Shown piece after piece: positions 46,614 through 57,120 of a stretch of DNA of 64,000 nt. The translations under genes and the position numbers were made by a program. Source of the DNA: Meloidogyne chitwoodi (Eukaryota > Nematoda > Chromadorea > Rhabditida > Meloidogynidae); assembly GCA_015183035.1 (NCBI GenBank), contig JACZZP010000004.1, forward strand, positions 124,001 through 188,000, in the 5' to 3' direction. The notes beneath the pieces are model-generated. The model was not told where the DNA came from and made no database searches. It worked only from the letters and a program-made list of their open reading frames with translations. Positions within the stretch are counted from its first letter, which is position 1. Each line of letters begins with the position of its first letter.

Positions 46614-46625
46614 ATGCCTTGGCAT
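46614..46625. promoter_or_regulatory. ATGCCTTGGCAT palindrome upstream of Y2
   Basis: A perfect 12-bp palindrome about 171-182 bases before the Y2 ATG, a similar distance to the ATGCC-N8-GGCAT motif of the X genes. Confidence 0.3.
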
Positions 46626-46795
46626 ACGGTAGTGTAAACGTTGAAAGGGGAGGGACTCTAAGCCTTTAAACGACGCGCGCAATGCGAAGGTGCTCAATTT
46701 AAAAAGCCATCTATTCGCCTCACTTCTTCATTCCCTCTAATTCATTTTTTTATTCATTACCCCAAAAGAACATTGTAAAGAAGACGTCCACATCG

Positions 46796-49586
46796 ATGCG
46801 AGTTGCTCTAGTGCTAATTGCTGTGTTTGCCACTATTTTAGGTTAGTTTTTATTAAAGTTTCTGATTAATATATTTGTTTGGTATTTTTAGGAGTTACTA
46901 GTGCTACAAGACAAAATACTCTAACAAATTTTGGTGGAAACACTGGAATTGTCAACAATCATCATGCGCTTCACCAGCGACCTCTAAACCTTTCAGGTAA
47001 ATTTAATTTAAATGTTCTAAACTAGTCATTCCCTTTGGAGTAATTTTTTTAATGTATTAATTCCCTTTTTTCAAGATTCTAAAGTTACAAAGAATACTGG
47101 CGGATCATTTTTCAGGTAAGATTTACCTTGAATGTTTTTATCAATTTACATTTTTTAAAGTGTTCCTGTTCATTGGTTAAAATCTATTTTTATTATATTT
47201 ACACTCGCGACTGGATCTATGATACCACAAACGAATTTTGTATCGAACTTTGAAACAAATTTTGTTGTTATTAGAGGTAGTAATTTATAATAAATTTGAT
47301 AAAAATTTAATAAAGATATAAATTCTATTTTTTCAGATCCAAAAGATAATTTCCATATGCGACAATTTAATCAAAAAACTTTCCAATGTGGAAAAGTCAA
47401 TGACCATTTTCAGTGTAAGGGAAAGATTGAAGACTTAGACCACGAAGGTAAATTTCAACTTGCTAGAGAGATTGAAGGAAATGAAAAACAATTGGTAATA
47501 ATTGGTGATATTAAGCCGGACAGTTGTGCTATTGGAACATTTGACAAGCCTGATCCGGAAGAGCCGCCGACTTGTACTCAGGTATAATTTTTATAAGTAG
47601 AGTAAACTAGTACAACAAAATTAATTTTGCATTTTTAATAAAACAAAATTATATTAATTACTATTAAACATATGAATATGAAGAGAAAATTACTTCTTAG
47701 TTACCGTAACCTGCGACCTCTTTCAAGTGCTTTTCTGAGCTTTTTCTCACACATATTCAAATGCTTTACCGACTAAGCTACTGGGACGATTCTTTATTTT
47801 CCTTTTCTTATATAACTTTAAGTTCCGCATAAACGTTTGAAAAATAGTAATCTCCCTTACGGTTTTATAATTAATTTAATAAAGATCATCGAAGAAGAGG
47901 ATGGAACAAGGATTGATCTTACTCCAGAAGAAAGTAAAGTTATATTTCATGAAACTGTTGATCATTTTGAAGAGGATGGCTTGACAAAAACAGATTTTGA
48001 TCATCATCAAATATTTTATGATTCTGTCGATAATTTGAATGATTTAGTAAAACCAGATGTTGTTATGAACATGTTCATATGCCTATGACAGGAGAACAAC
48101 CTATAGAATATCAACAAACACTCAAAATAAATCATTCAAATAAAAATGTTGTACCAATGAATGATGCTAAACAACGTGAAAATAAAGGTAAACAATTTCT
48201 TGGAGTTAAACATCAAGATTTATTAAGTAATAATTTAAAAATGTAGAATATTTGCTAAAATAATTATTCTTACAAGTTTTAGATGGAAATATTGAAAAAA
48301 TATGGTATAGAGGTTTTTCATTCTCTCTTATTCCCAAAAATTTTTTTATTTTATTTGTATCTAAACTGAAAGTCTCAGCCATTTTTTTCAGTTATACCAA
48401 AATCAAACTCTAAGTCCGAGTCTATTTAATTTTATTAAAAAAAGCAAATTTGGAGAATGTGTTTGGTATCGGGAAATGTTGAAAAATATAATATAAAAAT
48501 AATTAAAGTACTATTTTAGATCCAAAAGAACATAAAAAGTATGCTGATATTCTTAAAACGCTAGAAGATCATAAACATGGATCACTTGTTGATAAATATC
48601 AAAAATACCTGGAAGAAAAGAAAAAAAGTTTTTTTAATTAAAAGGGTTCGGGGGATTTAAAAAAGTTTGGAAAATAATAAAAAAAATATCCTTTATTTTT
48701 GGAGGTCAGGGAAATTATCATTTCTGGAGTTGTGGACGAAACTATTTTTTTTAATTTTGAAAAAATCTTAATTTATTTAAGCTTGCACTTTAAACTATTA
48801 AAAAATAAACATTTCTTAAGATCAAAACAAAAATGGTGGGAATCGTCGATTGCTTAGCGATTCAGAAATTGACAAAGTTAAAGAATTTGAAAAGATGAAA
48901 AAATCGGGTCTATTTGATACATTACGTAATATTCACCCACAAATAAGTACATATAAACTTAAAATTAAATTTATAAAAATTTTGAAATTTATAAAAATTT
49001 TTGTTTAGATCCAGTAGGTCGAAAACTTTTGCGAGCAAAATCTATGGGTGATTATAATTTATATAAATTACAAAAGGATAAAGAAGACGAAGAAAAGGCT
49101 AAAATAAGAAATATAGAATTGAAACAAAATAAAACGAATGATTTGGTTGGAGATTATAAACGTAAAATGAAACAAACTGAAGAAGCCAAAAAACAAAAAA
49201 GAGAACAAAATTTGGAAAAATTTCGTAATATTCACACAAAAACAAGTACAAACTTAAAATTTGTAAAATAAGTTTTTTAATTTTTTTATTTAGATCCAAC
49301 AGGTAGAAATCTTTTGCGAACAGAATCTAAGAATGATTATAGTTTATATAAATTACAAAAAGATAATGCTGACAAGGAAAAAGCTGAACTAAGAAATAAC
49401 GAATTGCGACAAAATAATACTACGGATGCTGTGATGATGGATTATGAAGATTATGAAAATGAAATGAATAAAGTTGAAAAACCCAAAAAACAAGAAGGAT
49501 ATGAAAATTTGGAAATTAATGAAAAAGAAAAAAAAGAAGTTGAAGGAAGAACTAAAATGTATTTGAACGAAGCAATGTTGTATTGA
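46796..49586 (+). CDS. Y2: paralogue of Y1 with duplicated exons and one apparent frameshift
   Basis: Exons 46796-46841, 46892-46996, 47076-47115, 47161-47276, 47337-47581, 47885-48187, 48520-48627, 48821-48946, 49009-49245, 49294-49586. Signal peptide MRVALVLIAVFATILG then VTSA; hydrophobic segment WLKSIFIIFTLATGSMI; cysteine domain FQCGKVNDHFQCKGKIED, KPDSCAIG, PPTCTQ as in Y1; then an acidic helical region and a Lys/Glu/Asn-rich tail. Most 3' exons begin by completing an Asp or Asn codon followed by Pro (DPK, NPV, NPT). The last two exons are near copies of each other (GRKLLRAKSMGDYNLYKLQK, GRNLLRTESKNDYSLYKLQK). In exon 47885-48187 the frame must shift by one base near 48060 (DVVMN to EHVHMPM), so the gene is damaged, the sequence has an indel, or two genes are joined here. 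Confidence 0.6.
47702..47789 (-). other. tRNA-like relic in a Y2 intron
   Basis: The minus strand reads CCCAGTAGCTTAGTCGGTAA (D-arm/A-box-like) and, 50 bases on, GAGGTCGCAGGTTACGG (partial T-arm/B-box-like). No closing acceptor stem or clean anticodon arm is formed. Either a decayed tRNA gene or the head of a tRNA-derived SINE. Confidence 0.35.
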
Positions 49587-50929
49587 TCATTTTTATCAAG
49601 TAAAAGTCTTCTTTTAGACTAGCTATGTAAATATTTGACAAACACAATGTACATTTAAATTTTATACATTCAAAAAAAAAAATTCAGAATGTAGTTAGTT
49701 GAAGCTTTTTAGTTCAAATATATTTCATAATATTTTTTAAAAAGTTAACATGTATAAACGAATCTAGTGTTTACAGTGAAGAAACAGTACTTAAACTTGC
49801 AAGAAAATACATGAAAAATACAAAAATAGGTGAAAAATACAATTCCCTCCCGGTCACGATTTGTCGTTTTGATCGATTTTACTATTGACCGTTTTGAGAT
49901 TTTTCGTTATGCTTATTTTTCCAATGCGTTTAAATTGGTTTCAAATTTCTCTGTTGTTTACATTATTGATTTTATTTTTTCCTTTTTTAAAGAAGGAAAA
50001 ATTGTTCTGCGATTCATTCATCCACCATTTTTCTCCTTATTATTTTTCTTTTACAAAAGCCAAAAAATACTTTTATTATTTATGTTTTTTTTATTTGTAT
50101 TTATAATGTTACAATTTAAAATTTAATTTTTTTAGGCGTTTTTAGGCTATCACCTTCCTAGGCATTACTTAACCTCAATAATAGCCTCAAGGATTACTTC
50201 ACTCTAATAATCACACTTCTAGACATAATAAAACTTTTTTCTTTTTTAGATTCAATTAAATTATATGAATTGAGTGAATTTGTTTCATTCTGTCTTAATG
50301 TCAACGAAAGAATCAAAACAACAATATTTACATCAATTTATTAAAGAAAATAATAAAGCATAATATTTAAATTTACTTCATGAATTTTTCTTCACCCCAA
50401 ATGAAGAAATAAACAAAATTGGTGGGTAATTTTGTTAATTTTTTTTCTTTAAATTATTTTTTATTTTTATTTAATTTATTTTTGATTTTTAATTAATTTA
50501 TTTTTTTTATTTTTAAATTATTTTTTGATTTTTAAATTTATTTTTCTGATTTTAATTAATTTATTTTTTATTTTAAATTTATTTTTCTGATTTCTAAACA
50601 ATTTTCTCGATTTATTTTACTTGAATTAATTATTTTCTTATCTTTACTTGATTTTTTAATTTTATATTTTATTTATTTTTTTCTATTTTTAAAATAAATG
50701 TAAATTATTATAAACTAAAGTTTCTTTCAGCAGTTTAAAAACTGCAATAAATAATTTTAAAATTATATCAATCATCACTAAATTGTATAGATCAAATATT
50801 TTAAATCAATTTATCAATGTTAAATAATTTCCGAAAATGTTTAATTTAATTTTATCAAATTTATTTATTTTTTATTTTACATCTTGTTTTCTTTTTACAT
50901 CATTCACACTTTTTTAATTTTTCAAATGT
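49587..50929. other. Intergenic, extremely T-rich, no gene seen
   Basis: Between the Y2 stop and the stop of the collagenous lectin gene (convergent). Contains T-rich open frames without coding character and long ATTTATTTTT runs at 50420-50700. Both genes' 3' UTRs must lie here. Confidence 0.6.
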
Positions 50930-53900
50930 TCAAGGAATGCAAAGACGCTTGCAAATGATTCCTGTCCCAGGTTCTTCACAGCTTAAGTCTTTCCATTTTC
51001 CATCATTACCCATAGCTACACAATGCTTTTTGCCATTAGAACCACCATCAGATCCACTTCCACGTTTGGAAGGACAGCCAGGAGCCCATGGATTTGAAGG
51101 TTGAACAGACTTTGTTGTTAAAGTCATTGGCGTAGTTGTCTTTGATTTTTTGGGTTTTTTGTTCTTATTCTTTTTAGCGCAACTACACTCTTCACTGGAT
51201 TTATTTTTCTTTTTATTTTTTTCATCCTTCTTTTTATTTTTTTCATCCTTCTTTTTATTTTTTTCATCATTATTTTTATTTTTGTCGTCATTCTTTTTAT
51301 TTTTGTGGTCATTCTTTTTATTTTTGTCGTCATTCTTTTTATTTTTGTCGTCATTCTTTTTATTTTTGTCGTCATTATCATCTTTATTATTATTCTCCTT
51401 AGTTGACTAAAATTATAAATTAGGTTTATTTAAATTAATTTAACTAACATTATTTTGTCCATAAGTGCATAAGTTACCATCATCACAATAGCAGTTAGTT
51501 TTATTTTTTTTATTGACGACTATATGATGACCAATCCAAGTACAGCTGTCAACTAAATCATTGGAAGGTGTACCTCTTTTAACTCGACCAGAAGAAAATT
51601 GTTTTGATGCGACAATGTCCATCAAGAAGACATTTTCGTCCTCAGAATGCACAGAACAAGGTCGAGCATGATATTTAGCACAGATGGCAGTTGCCTAAAA
51701 ATTATTTATAGAATGTATAGGAGTATAAATTACGTCAAAATAGGTGCAGTTTGGAGAATCATAATGCTTATAAGCAAATGACTTTCCATCTTTTCCAGTC
51801 TTCCAGTGCCAGTCATCAGATCCACATTTATACTCTGTACTTGGCGAGCTAGGACAATTTCCGGGGCTTCCTGGGACTCCTGGAGATCCATTTCTAACAC
51901 TTCTTGTTGGTGGTTGCAATGTTGTTTGTGAACCTCCGTTTCCTCCACCATTGCCTGGATTGCCAGGTACACCTGGGACTCCTGGAGAGCCATTTCTAAC
52001 ACTTCTTGTTGGTGGTTTCAATGTTGTTTGTGAACCTCCGTTTCCTCCACCATTGCCTGGATTGCCAGGTACACCTGGGACTCCTGGAGAGCCATTTCTA
52101 ACACTTCTTGTAGGTGGTTGCAATGTTGTTTGTGAACCTCCGTTTCCTCCTCCACCATTGCCTGGATTGCCAGGTACACCAGGGATTCCTGGGACTCCTG
52201 GAGAGCCATTTCTAACACTTCTTGTTGGTGGTTGCAATGTTGTTTGTGAACCTCCGTTTCCTCCTCCACCATTGCCTGGATTGCCAGGTACACCAGGGAT
52301 TCCTGGGACTCCTGGAGAGCCATTTCTAACACTTCTTGTTGGTGGTTGCAATGTTGTTTGTGAACCTCCGTTTCCTCCTCCACCATTGCCTGGATTGCCA
52401 GGTACACCAGGTACACCAGGGACTCCTCGAGAGCCATTTCTAACACTTCTTGTTGGTGGTTGTAATGTTGTCTTTGAACCTCCGTTTCCTCCTCCACCAT
52501 TTCCTGGATTGCCAGGTACACCAGGTACACCTGGGACTCCTGGAGAGCCATTTCTAACACTTCTTGTAGGTGGTTGCAATGTTGTTTGTGAACCTACGTT
52601 TCCTCCTCCACCATTGCCTGGATTGCCAGGTACACCAGGGATTCCTGGGACTCCTGGAGAGCCATTTCTAACACTTCTTGTTGGTGGTTGCAATGTTGTT
52701 TGTGAACCTCCGTTTCCTCCTCCACCATTGCCTGGATTGCCAGGTACACCAGGGATTCCTGGGACTCCTGGAGAGCCATTTCTAACACTTCTTGTTGGTG
52801 GTTGCAATGTTGTTTGTGAACCTCCGTTTCCTCCTCCACCATTGCCTGGATTGCCAGGTACACCAGGGATTCCTGGGACTCCTGGAGAGCCATTTCTAAC
52901 ACTTCTTGTTGGTGGTTGTAATGTTGTCTTTGAACCTCCGTTTCCTCCTCCACCATTGCCTGGATTGCCAGGTACACCAGGGATTCCTGGGACTCCTGGA
53001 GAGCCATTTCTAACACTTCTTGTTGGTGGTTGCAATGTTGTTTGTGAACCTCCGTTTCCTCCACCATTGCCTGGATTGCCAGGTACACCTGGGACTCCTG
53101 GAGAGCCATTTCTAACACTTCTTGTTGGTGGTTGCAATGTTATTTGTGAACCTCCGTTTCCTCCTCCACCATTTCCTGGTTTGCCAGGTACACCAGGTAC
53201 ACCTGGGACTCCTGGAGAGCCATTTCTAACACTTCTTGTTGGTGGTTGCAATGTTATTTGTGAACCTCCGTTTCCTCCTCCACCATTTCCTGGATTGCCA
53301 GGTACACCAGGTACACCTGTGACTCCTGGAGAGCCATTTCTAACACTTCTTGTAGGTGGTTGCAATGTTGTTTGTGAACCTCCGTTTCCTCCTCCACCAT
53401 TGCCTGGATTGCCAGGTACACCAGGGATTCCTGGGACTCCTGGAGAGCCATTTCTAACACTTCTTGTTGGTGGTTTCAATGTTGTTTGTGAACCTCCGTT
53501 TCCTCCACCATTGCCTGGATTGCCAGGTACACCTGGGACTCCTGGAGAGCCATTTCTAACACTTCTTGTAGGTGGTTGCAATGTTGTTTGTGAACCTCCG
53601 TTTCCTCCTCCACCATTGCCTGGATTGCCAGGTACACCAGGGATTCCTGGGACTCCTGGAGAGCCATTTCTAACACTTCTTGTTGGTGGTTGCAATGTTG
53701 TTTGTGAACCTCCGTTTCCTCCTCCACCATTGCCTGGATTGCCAGGTACACCAGGGATTCCTGGGACTCCTGGAGAGCCATTTCTAACACTTCTTGTTGG
53801 TGGTTGTAATGTTGTCTTTGAACCTCCGTTTCCTCCTCCACTGCCTGGATTGCCAGGTACACCAGGGATTCCTGTGACTCCTGGAGAGCCATTTCTAACA

Positions 53901-55125
53901 CTTCTTGTAGGTGGTTGCAATGTTGTTTGTGAACCTCCGTTTCCTCCTCCACCATTGCCTGGATTGCCAGGTACACCAGGGATTCCTGGGACTCCTGGAG
54001 AGCCATTTCTAACACTTCTTGTTGGTGGTTGCAATGTTGTTTGTGAACCTCCGTTTCCTCCTCCACCATTGCCTGGATTGCCAGGTACACCAGGTACACC
54101 TGGGATTCCTGGAGAGCCATTTCTAACACTTCTTGTTGGTGGTTGCAATGTTATTTGTGAACCTCCGTTTCCTCCTCCACCATTGCCTGGATTGCCAGGT
54201 ACACCAGGGATTCCTGGGACTCCTGGAGAGCCATTTCTAACACTTCTTGTTGGTGGTTGCAATGTTGTTTGTGAACCTCCGTTTCCTCCTCCACCATTTC
54301 CTGGATTGCCAGGTACACCAGGTACACCTGGGACTCCTGGAGAGCCATTTCTAACACTTCTTGTTGGTGGTTGTAACGTTGTCTGTGAACCTCCTTTTCC
54401 TCCGCCTGTGCCATCAGAACATTTTTTCTTGCAGATTACTCCATCAAGACTATCTCCACATGCGATGTCATTCCATTCATATTTTGGTTCTCCAACTCCT
54501 TGCATAGTATCTGTTAATGCTACGCATTCAACTGGATCTAAATAGATTCAATCATTAACCAGTTTTAATGAATTATTCATTTTATATTTTTGATATATTT
54601 TTAAGATAATTCTACTTACTTCCATCTGTACTAATTGTTGGATTCTTAACCCATGGATATACTTGTCTTGCAATGTCGTTCAATCCATGAAAATTGCCAA
54701 AATCGCAAGGTGTCGGATCAGACCAGGAGCAATTAAGAAATGATTCTTTCTCACCGTCTGTCAGTTTTTGATGCATACCAATAAACAGTGTCAGACTACC
54801 ATTTGTTATCAAGCTTTTAACGAATTCATTTTCTTCTTTACTGTGTATACTAACAATTTCGCTGCCAAGATTTAAGCATATTTTTCTTGCCTAAATATAT
54901 TATTTAATTTGTTTTGATATTAAAAAAGTATTTAAATTTTTGTAAAATACACACCTCATAATAATTAGTATTGTTTTGCAGTATTACTTGATAACCATAT
55001 TCAATTCCGGTAGTATCATTCAGTAGTGGATTCCAAGTTGCAGGACAGTCACCATTCACAAAGACAAAATAAATGCTTTGAAGTGAAATAAATAGTAGTA
55101 AAGTTTTAGAAACGGAAAGTTTCAT
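50930..55125 (-). CDS. Secreted double C-type-lectin protein with collagen-like repeat linker
   Basis: Five exons: 54955-55125, 54620-54890, 51734-54537, 51449-51694, 50930-51406, phase-consistent, about 1322 residues. Signal peptide (LLLFISLQSIYFVFVNG), then lectin-like domain one: DCPATWNP, ARKICLNLGSEIVSIHSKEE, WSDPTPCDFGNF, and the WND box in YEWNDIACGDSLDGVICK. Next come about 23 repeats of 34-38 residues, each a spacer (GGSQTTLQPPTRSVRNG) plus six or so Gly-X-Y triplets (GSPGVPGIPGVPGNPGNGG). Domain two follows (CPSSPSTEYKCGSDDWHW, CSVHSEDENVFLMD, TWIGHH), broken by a Lys/Asn/Asp-rich insert, and ends SCEEPGTGIICKRLC. EPN or QPD sugar-binding triplets are not evident. A secreted, possibly trimerising (collagen) surface or immune-type protein is inferred. 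The fully open complementary strand is a by-product of the repeat. Confidence 0.85.
51245..51380. repeat. In-frame AAAATAAAAAGAATGAC microsatellite
   Basis: Eight or so 18-bp units (plus strand TCATTCTTTTTATTTTTG) encode repeated DKNKKND in the second lectin domain. Such tracts mutate by slippage, so length should vary between strains. Confidence 0.8.
51860..54380. repeat. 102/114-bp coding minisatellite, about 23 units
   Basis: Two main unit lengths: 114 bp (GGGGN end, three or four PG triplets) and 102 bp (lacking one Ile-Pro-Gly/Val-Pro-Gly pair and one Gly). Recurring variants (TLKPP, SKTT, SQIT, PGVTG) are spread among units as expected from unequal exchange. Longer units share third-position changes such as TTGTAATGTTGTCTTTG against TTGCAATGTTGTTTGTG on the plus strand. 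Confidence 0.92.
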
Positions 55126-57120
55126 TTTTAAGGAAATTTTTCTCTTATTTGAGTATTTAGTCAATTTACTTTTTATTAGATGGGAATTGGGGGGATGAAG
55201 AATGAATGATGTAAAGGAGAATGATGTTGATTGCGGCAATCCTTTTGCTTTTATATCATAAGGTTTTAATTTTTTTCAGACAAATTTTTTAATTCCAAAT
55301 ATAGTAAACAGAGAGATATTCGCTGAAATTTTCAAGCTTCCATCGGCAAATTTTTTTCAAAAATTTGTTTAGATGGAGAAACCAACGCAATAAATTTTAA
55401 TAAAATTATAATAAATTTTCCACGTTTTACTTTCTATATTGATAATTTTGGCAAAATTTTATTTTAAATTTTAAGTCAAAATGGCTTTTTTTAGTTTTTA
55501 TCAGTAAAATTTTAGGCATTTTTAATTTTATTGCGGAATTATTTAATTCTCTTTTCGTGTTTTATATTAGAGTCTTGTTTTTATTATAGTATTCTATTTG
55601 AGAATGAACAGTATATAAGAAAAATAAGCTTTATTATGGATGGTCTTTTACTGTATTTGTGAGAATTTCTTTCCTTTTATTATCGATAAGTTTTCAATCA
55701 TACTTTGCTACAAATTTGCAATAGTATAATTATAAGCTTGTCTTTCTTCAACCAACCCTTTTGAGAATCCTAATATTTAAATAAAATTATCATTAACAAC
55801 ATTAAAAAATTTACAATAATATTTTCTAGACTCAAATATACCTTACATTTTTTTTAAATTTATTTGAAATTTTAATCCGCAAATTTAATCCGCAAGTTTT
55901 TTTAATTCTTATCTCGCTATTGGATAACTTTTGCAATTGAACAAACAAAAAGAAAAAGGCATATCCATCTCCACATGAATTAAAGAAGAATAGCTAATCA
56001 TGAGAGTTATAAAATTATTTTAGACCATTTGCTCAACTGCTATTTTATTAATCTTCAATTTTATTTAAAAAGTTTCGTTGGAATTTAATTTTAGTTCCGC
56101 GTGTTTATATCCATTTCGACAAGTACTAATCAATATTAAAAAAATACTATTAAGTAAAAATTAATTTAATAATTCTCCTTTTCTTAAAAAATCTTTTTAC
56201 TAAATTTATTCACGGTACGATATCTCTGCGATATTATTTACCGATACTGTAACGATCAATTTTGGAAAAAATTGTTATTTACTGAATACTGCTACAGTAA
56301 AAACATATTTCAATAAATATGTTCTTTACATAAAAAACCTCTTGAAATATTATCTAAATTGACAAAACAGCAATTAATCCTTATAAAATCAGCCACGTAT
56401 GTAAATTATGCACTTAAATGTGTACCTCTTAACTAAACATTGTCATCTTTTTAAGTGAAAATCGAAGATTAGCCTTAGGCAAACCCACAATTGCCGTTCG
56501 ATATAAACCTTGGTTATCACTTAGAGTCAGGCGTTTTAACCAAATTGTGTAGAGGTTGTAATGATTTTTACTGATTTTCTATTATTGAACTTACAAAAGG
56601 TGATTAACATAAGTCCATGTTTTGGTAGACCTACATCATTGAATATAATTTCTGCAGGTCAAAAATGCTTTTAGTGAGTAAAAATTAATTTTTAATAAAT
56701 ATACCTTCTAAGAAACATGAATTAAAAAAATTTATTTATTAACATTTAAATTCCGTCATAAATTTTATTATACTGAATTAATGCATAATATTGTGTTTTT
56801 TTAAAAATTCCAAGTTTTATAAAATTAAAAAAATTTTATTTGATCATTTTTAATTCTTGAATTGCAAATATTAAATTTTAAAATATGTATTGTGTATATT
56901 ATTTAATTTATTTTTCATTTTTTTTTATCTGCTCGCGTAGTTATATTTTTGTAGGCCAATATTAATTGGCTAATTTTATCTTCAAGTACATAAATACCTA
57001 TATTGTTAATAATGCGCTGAAATTGTTTTTAATTTTCTTATTTTTTAATAGCGGACTTGTTTTAATAAAAAAGTTCAAATATTTATTTTCAACACATTTC
57101 TCTATTTTACTAATTTCCAT
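55126..57120. other. Intergenic, upstream of the collagenous lectin gene
   Basis: No coding exon recognised. Holds a TATA-like ATATAAAAG on the minus strand at about 55246-55254, a TCCGCAA-N-ATCCGCAA pair at 55877-55900 and one hairpin element (56942-56978). Confidence 0.55.
56942..56978 (+). repeat. Hairpin element copy
   Basis: TATTTTTGTAG lead; stem GCCAAT / ATTGGC; then TAATTTTA. Confidence 0.8.

Noticed and set aside
48283..48304. 22-nt exon after TTTTAG in Y2
   Set aside because: Including it breaks the phase of the next exon; skipping it keeps the frame.
49830..50126. Phe-rich plus-strand frames with predicted hydrophobic runs
   Set aside because: Hydrophobicity reflects T-rich DNA; no start context, acceptor or homologue in the neighbouring gene families.
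51730..54414. Minus-strand frames with VYLAIQAMVEEETEVHKQH repeats
   Set aside because: Out-of-frame readings of the same minisatellite.
51951..54545. 864-codon plus-strand open frame (PGLPGTPGTPGEPF repeats)
   Set aside because: Exact antisense of the collagen-like minisatellite. The minus strand has splice signals, a signal peptide and lectin domains on both sides; the plus frame has none.
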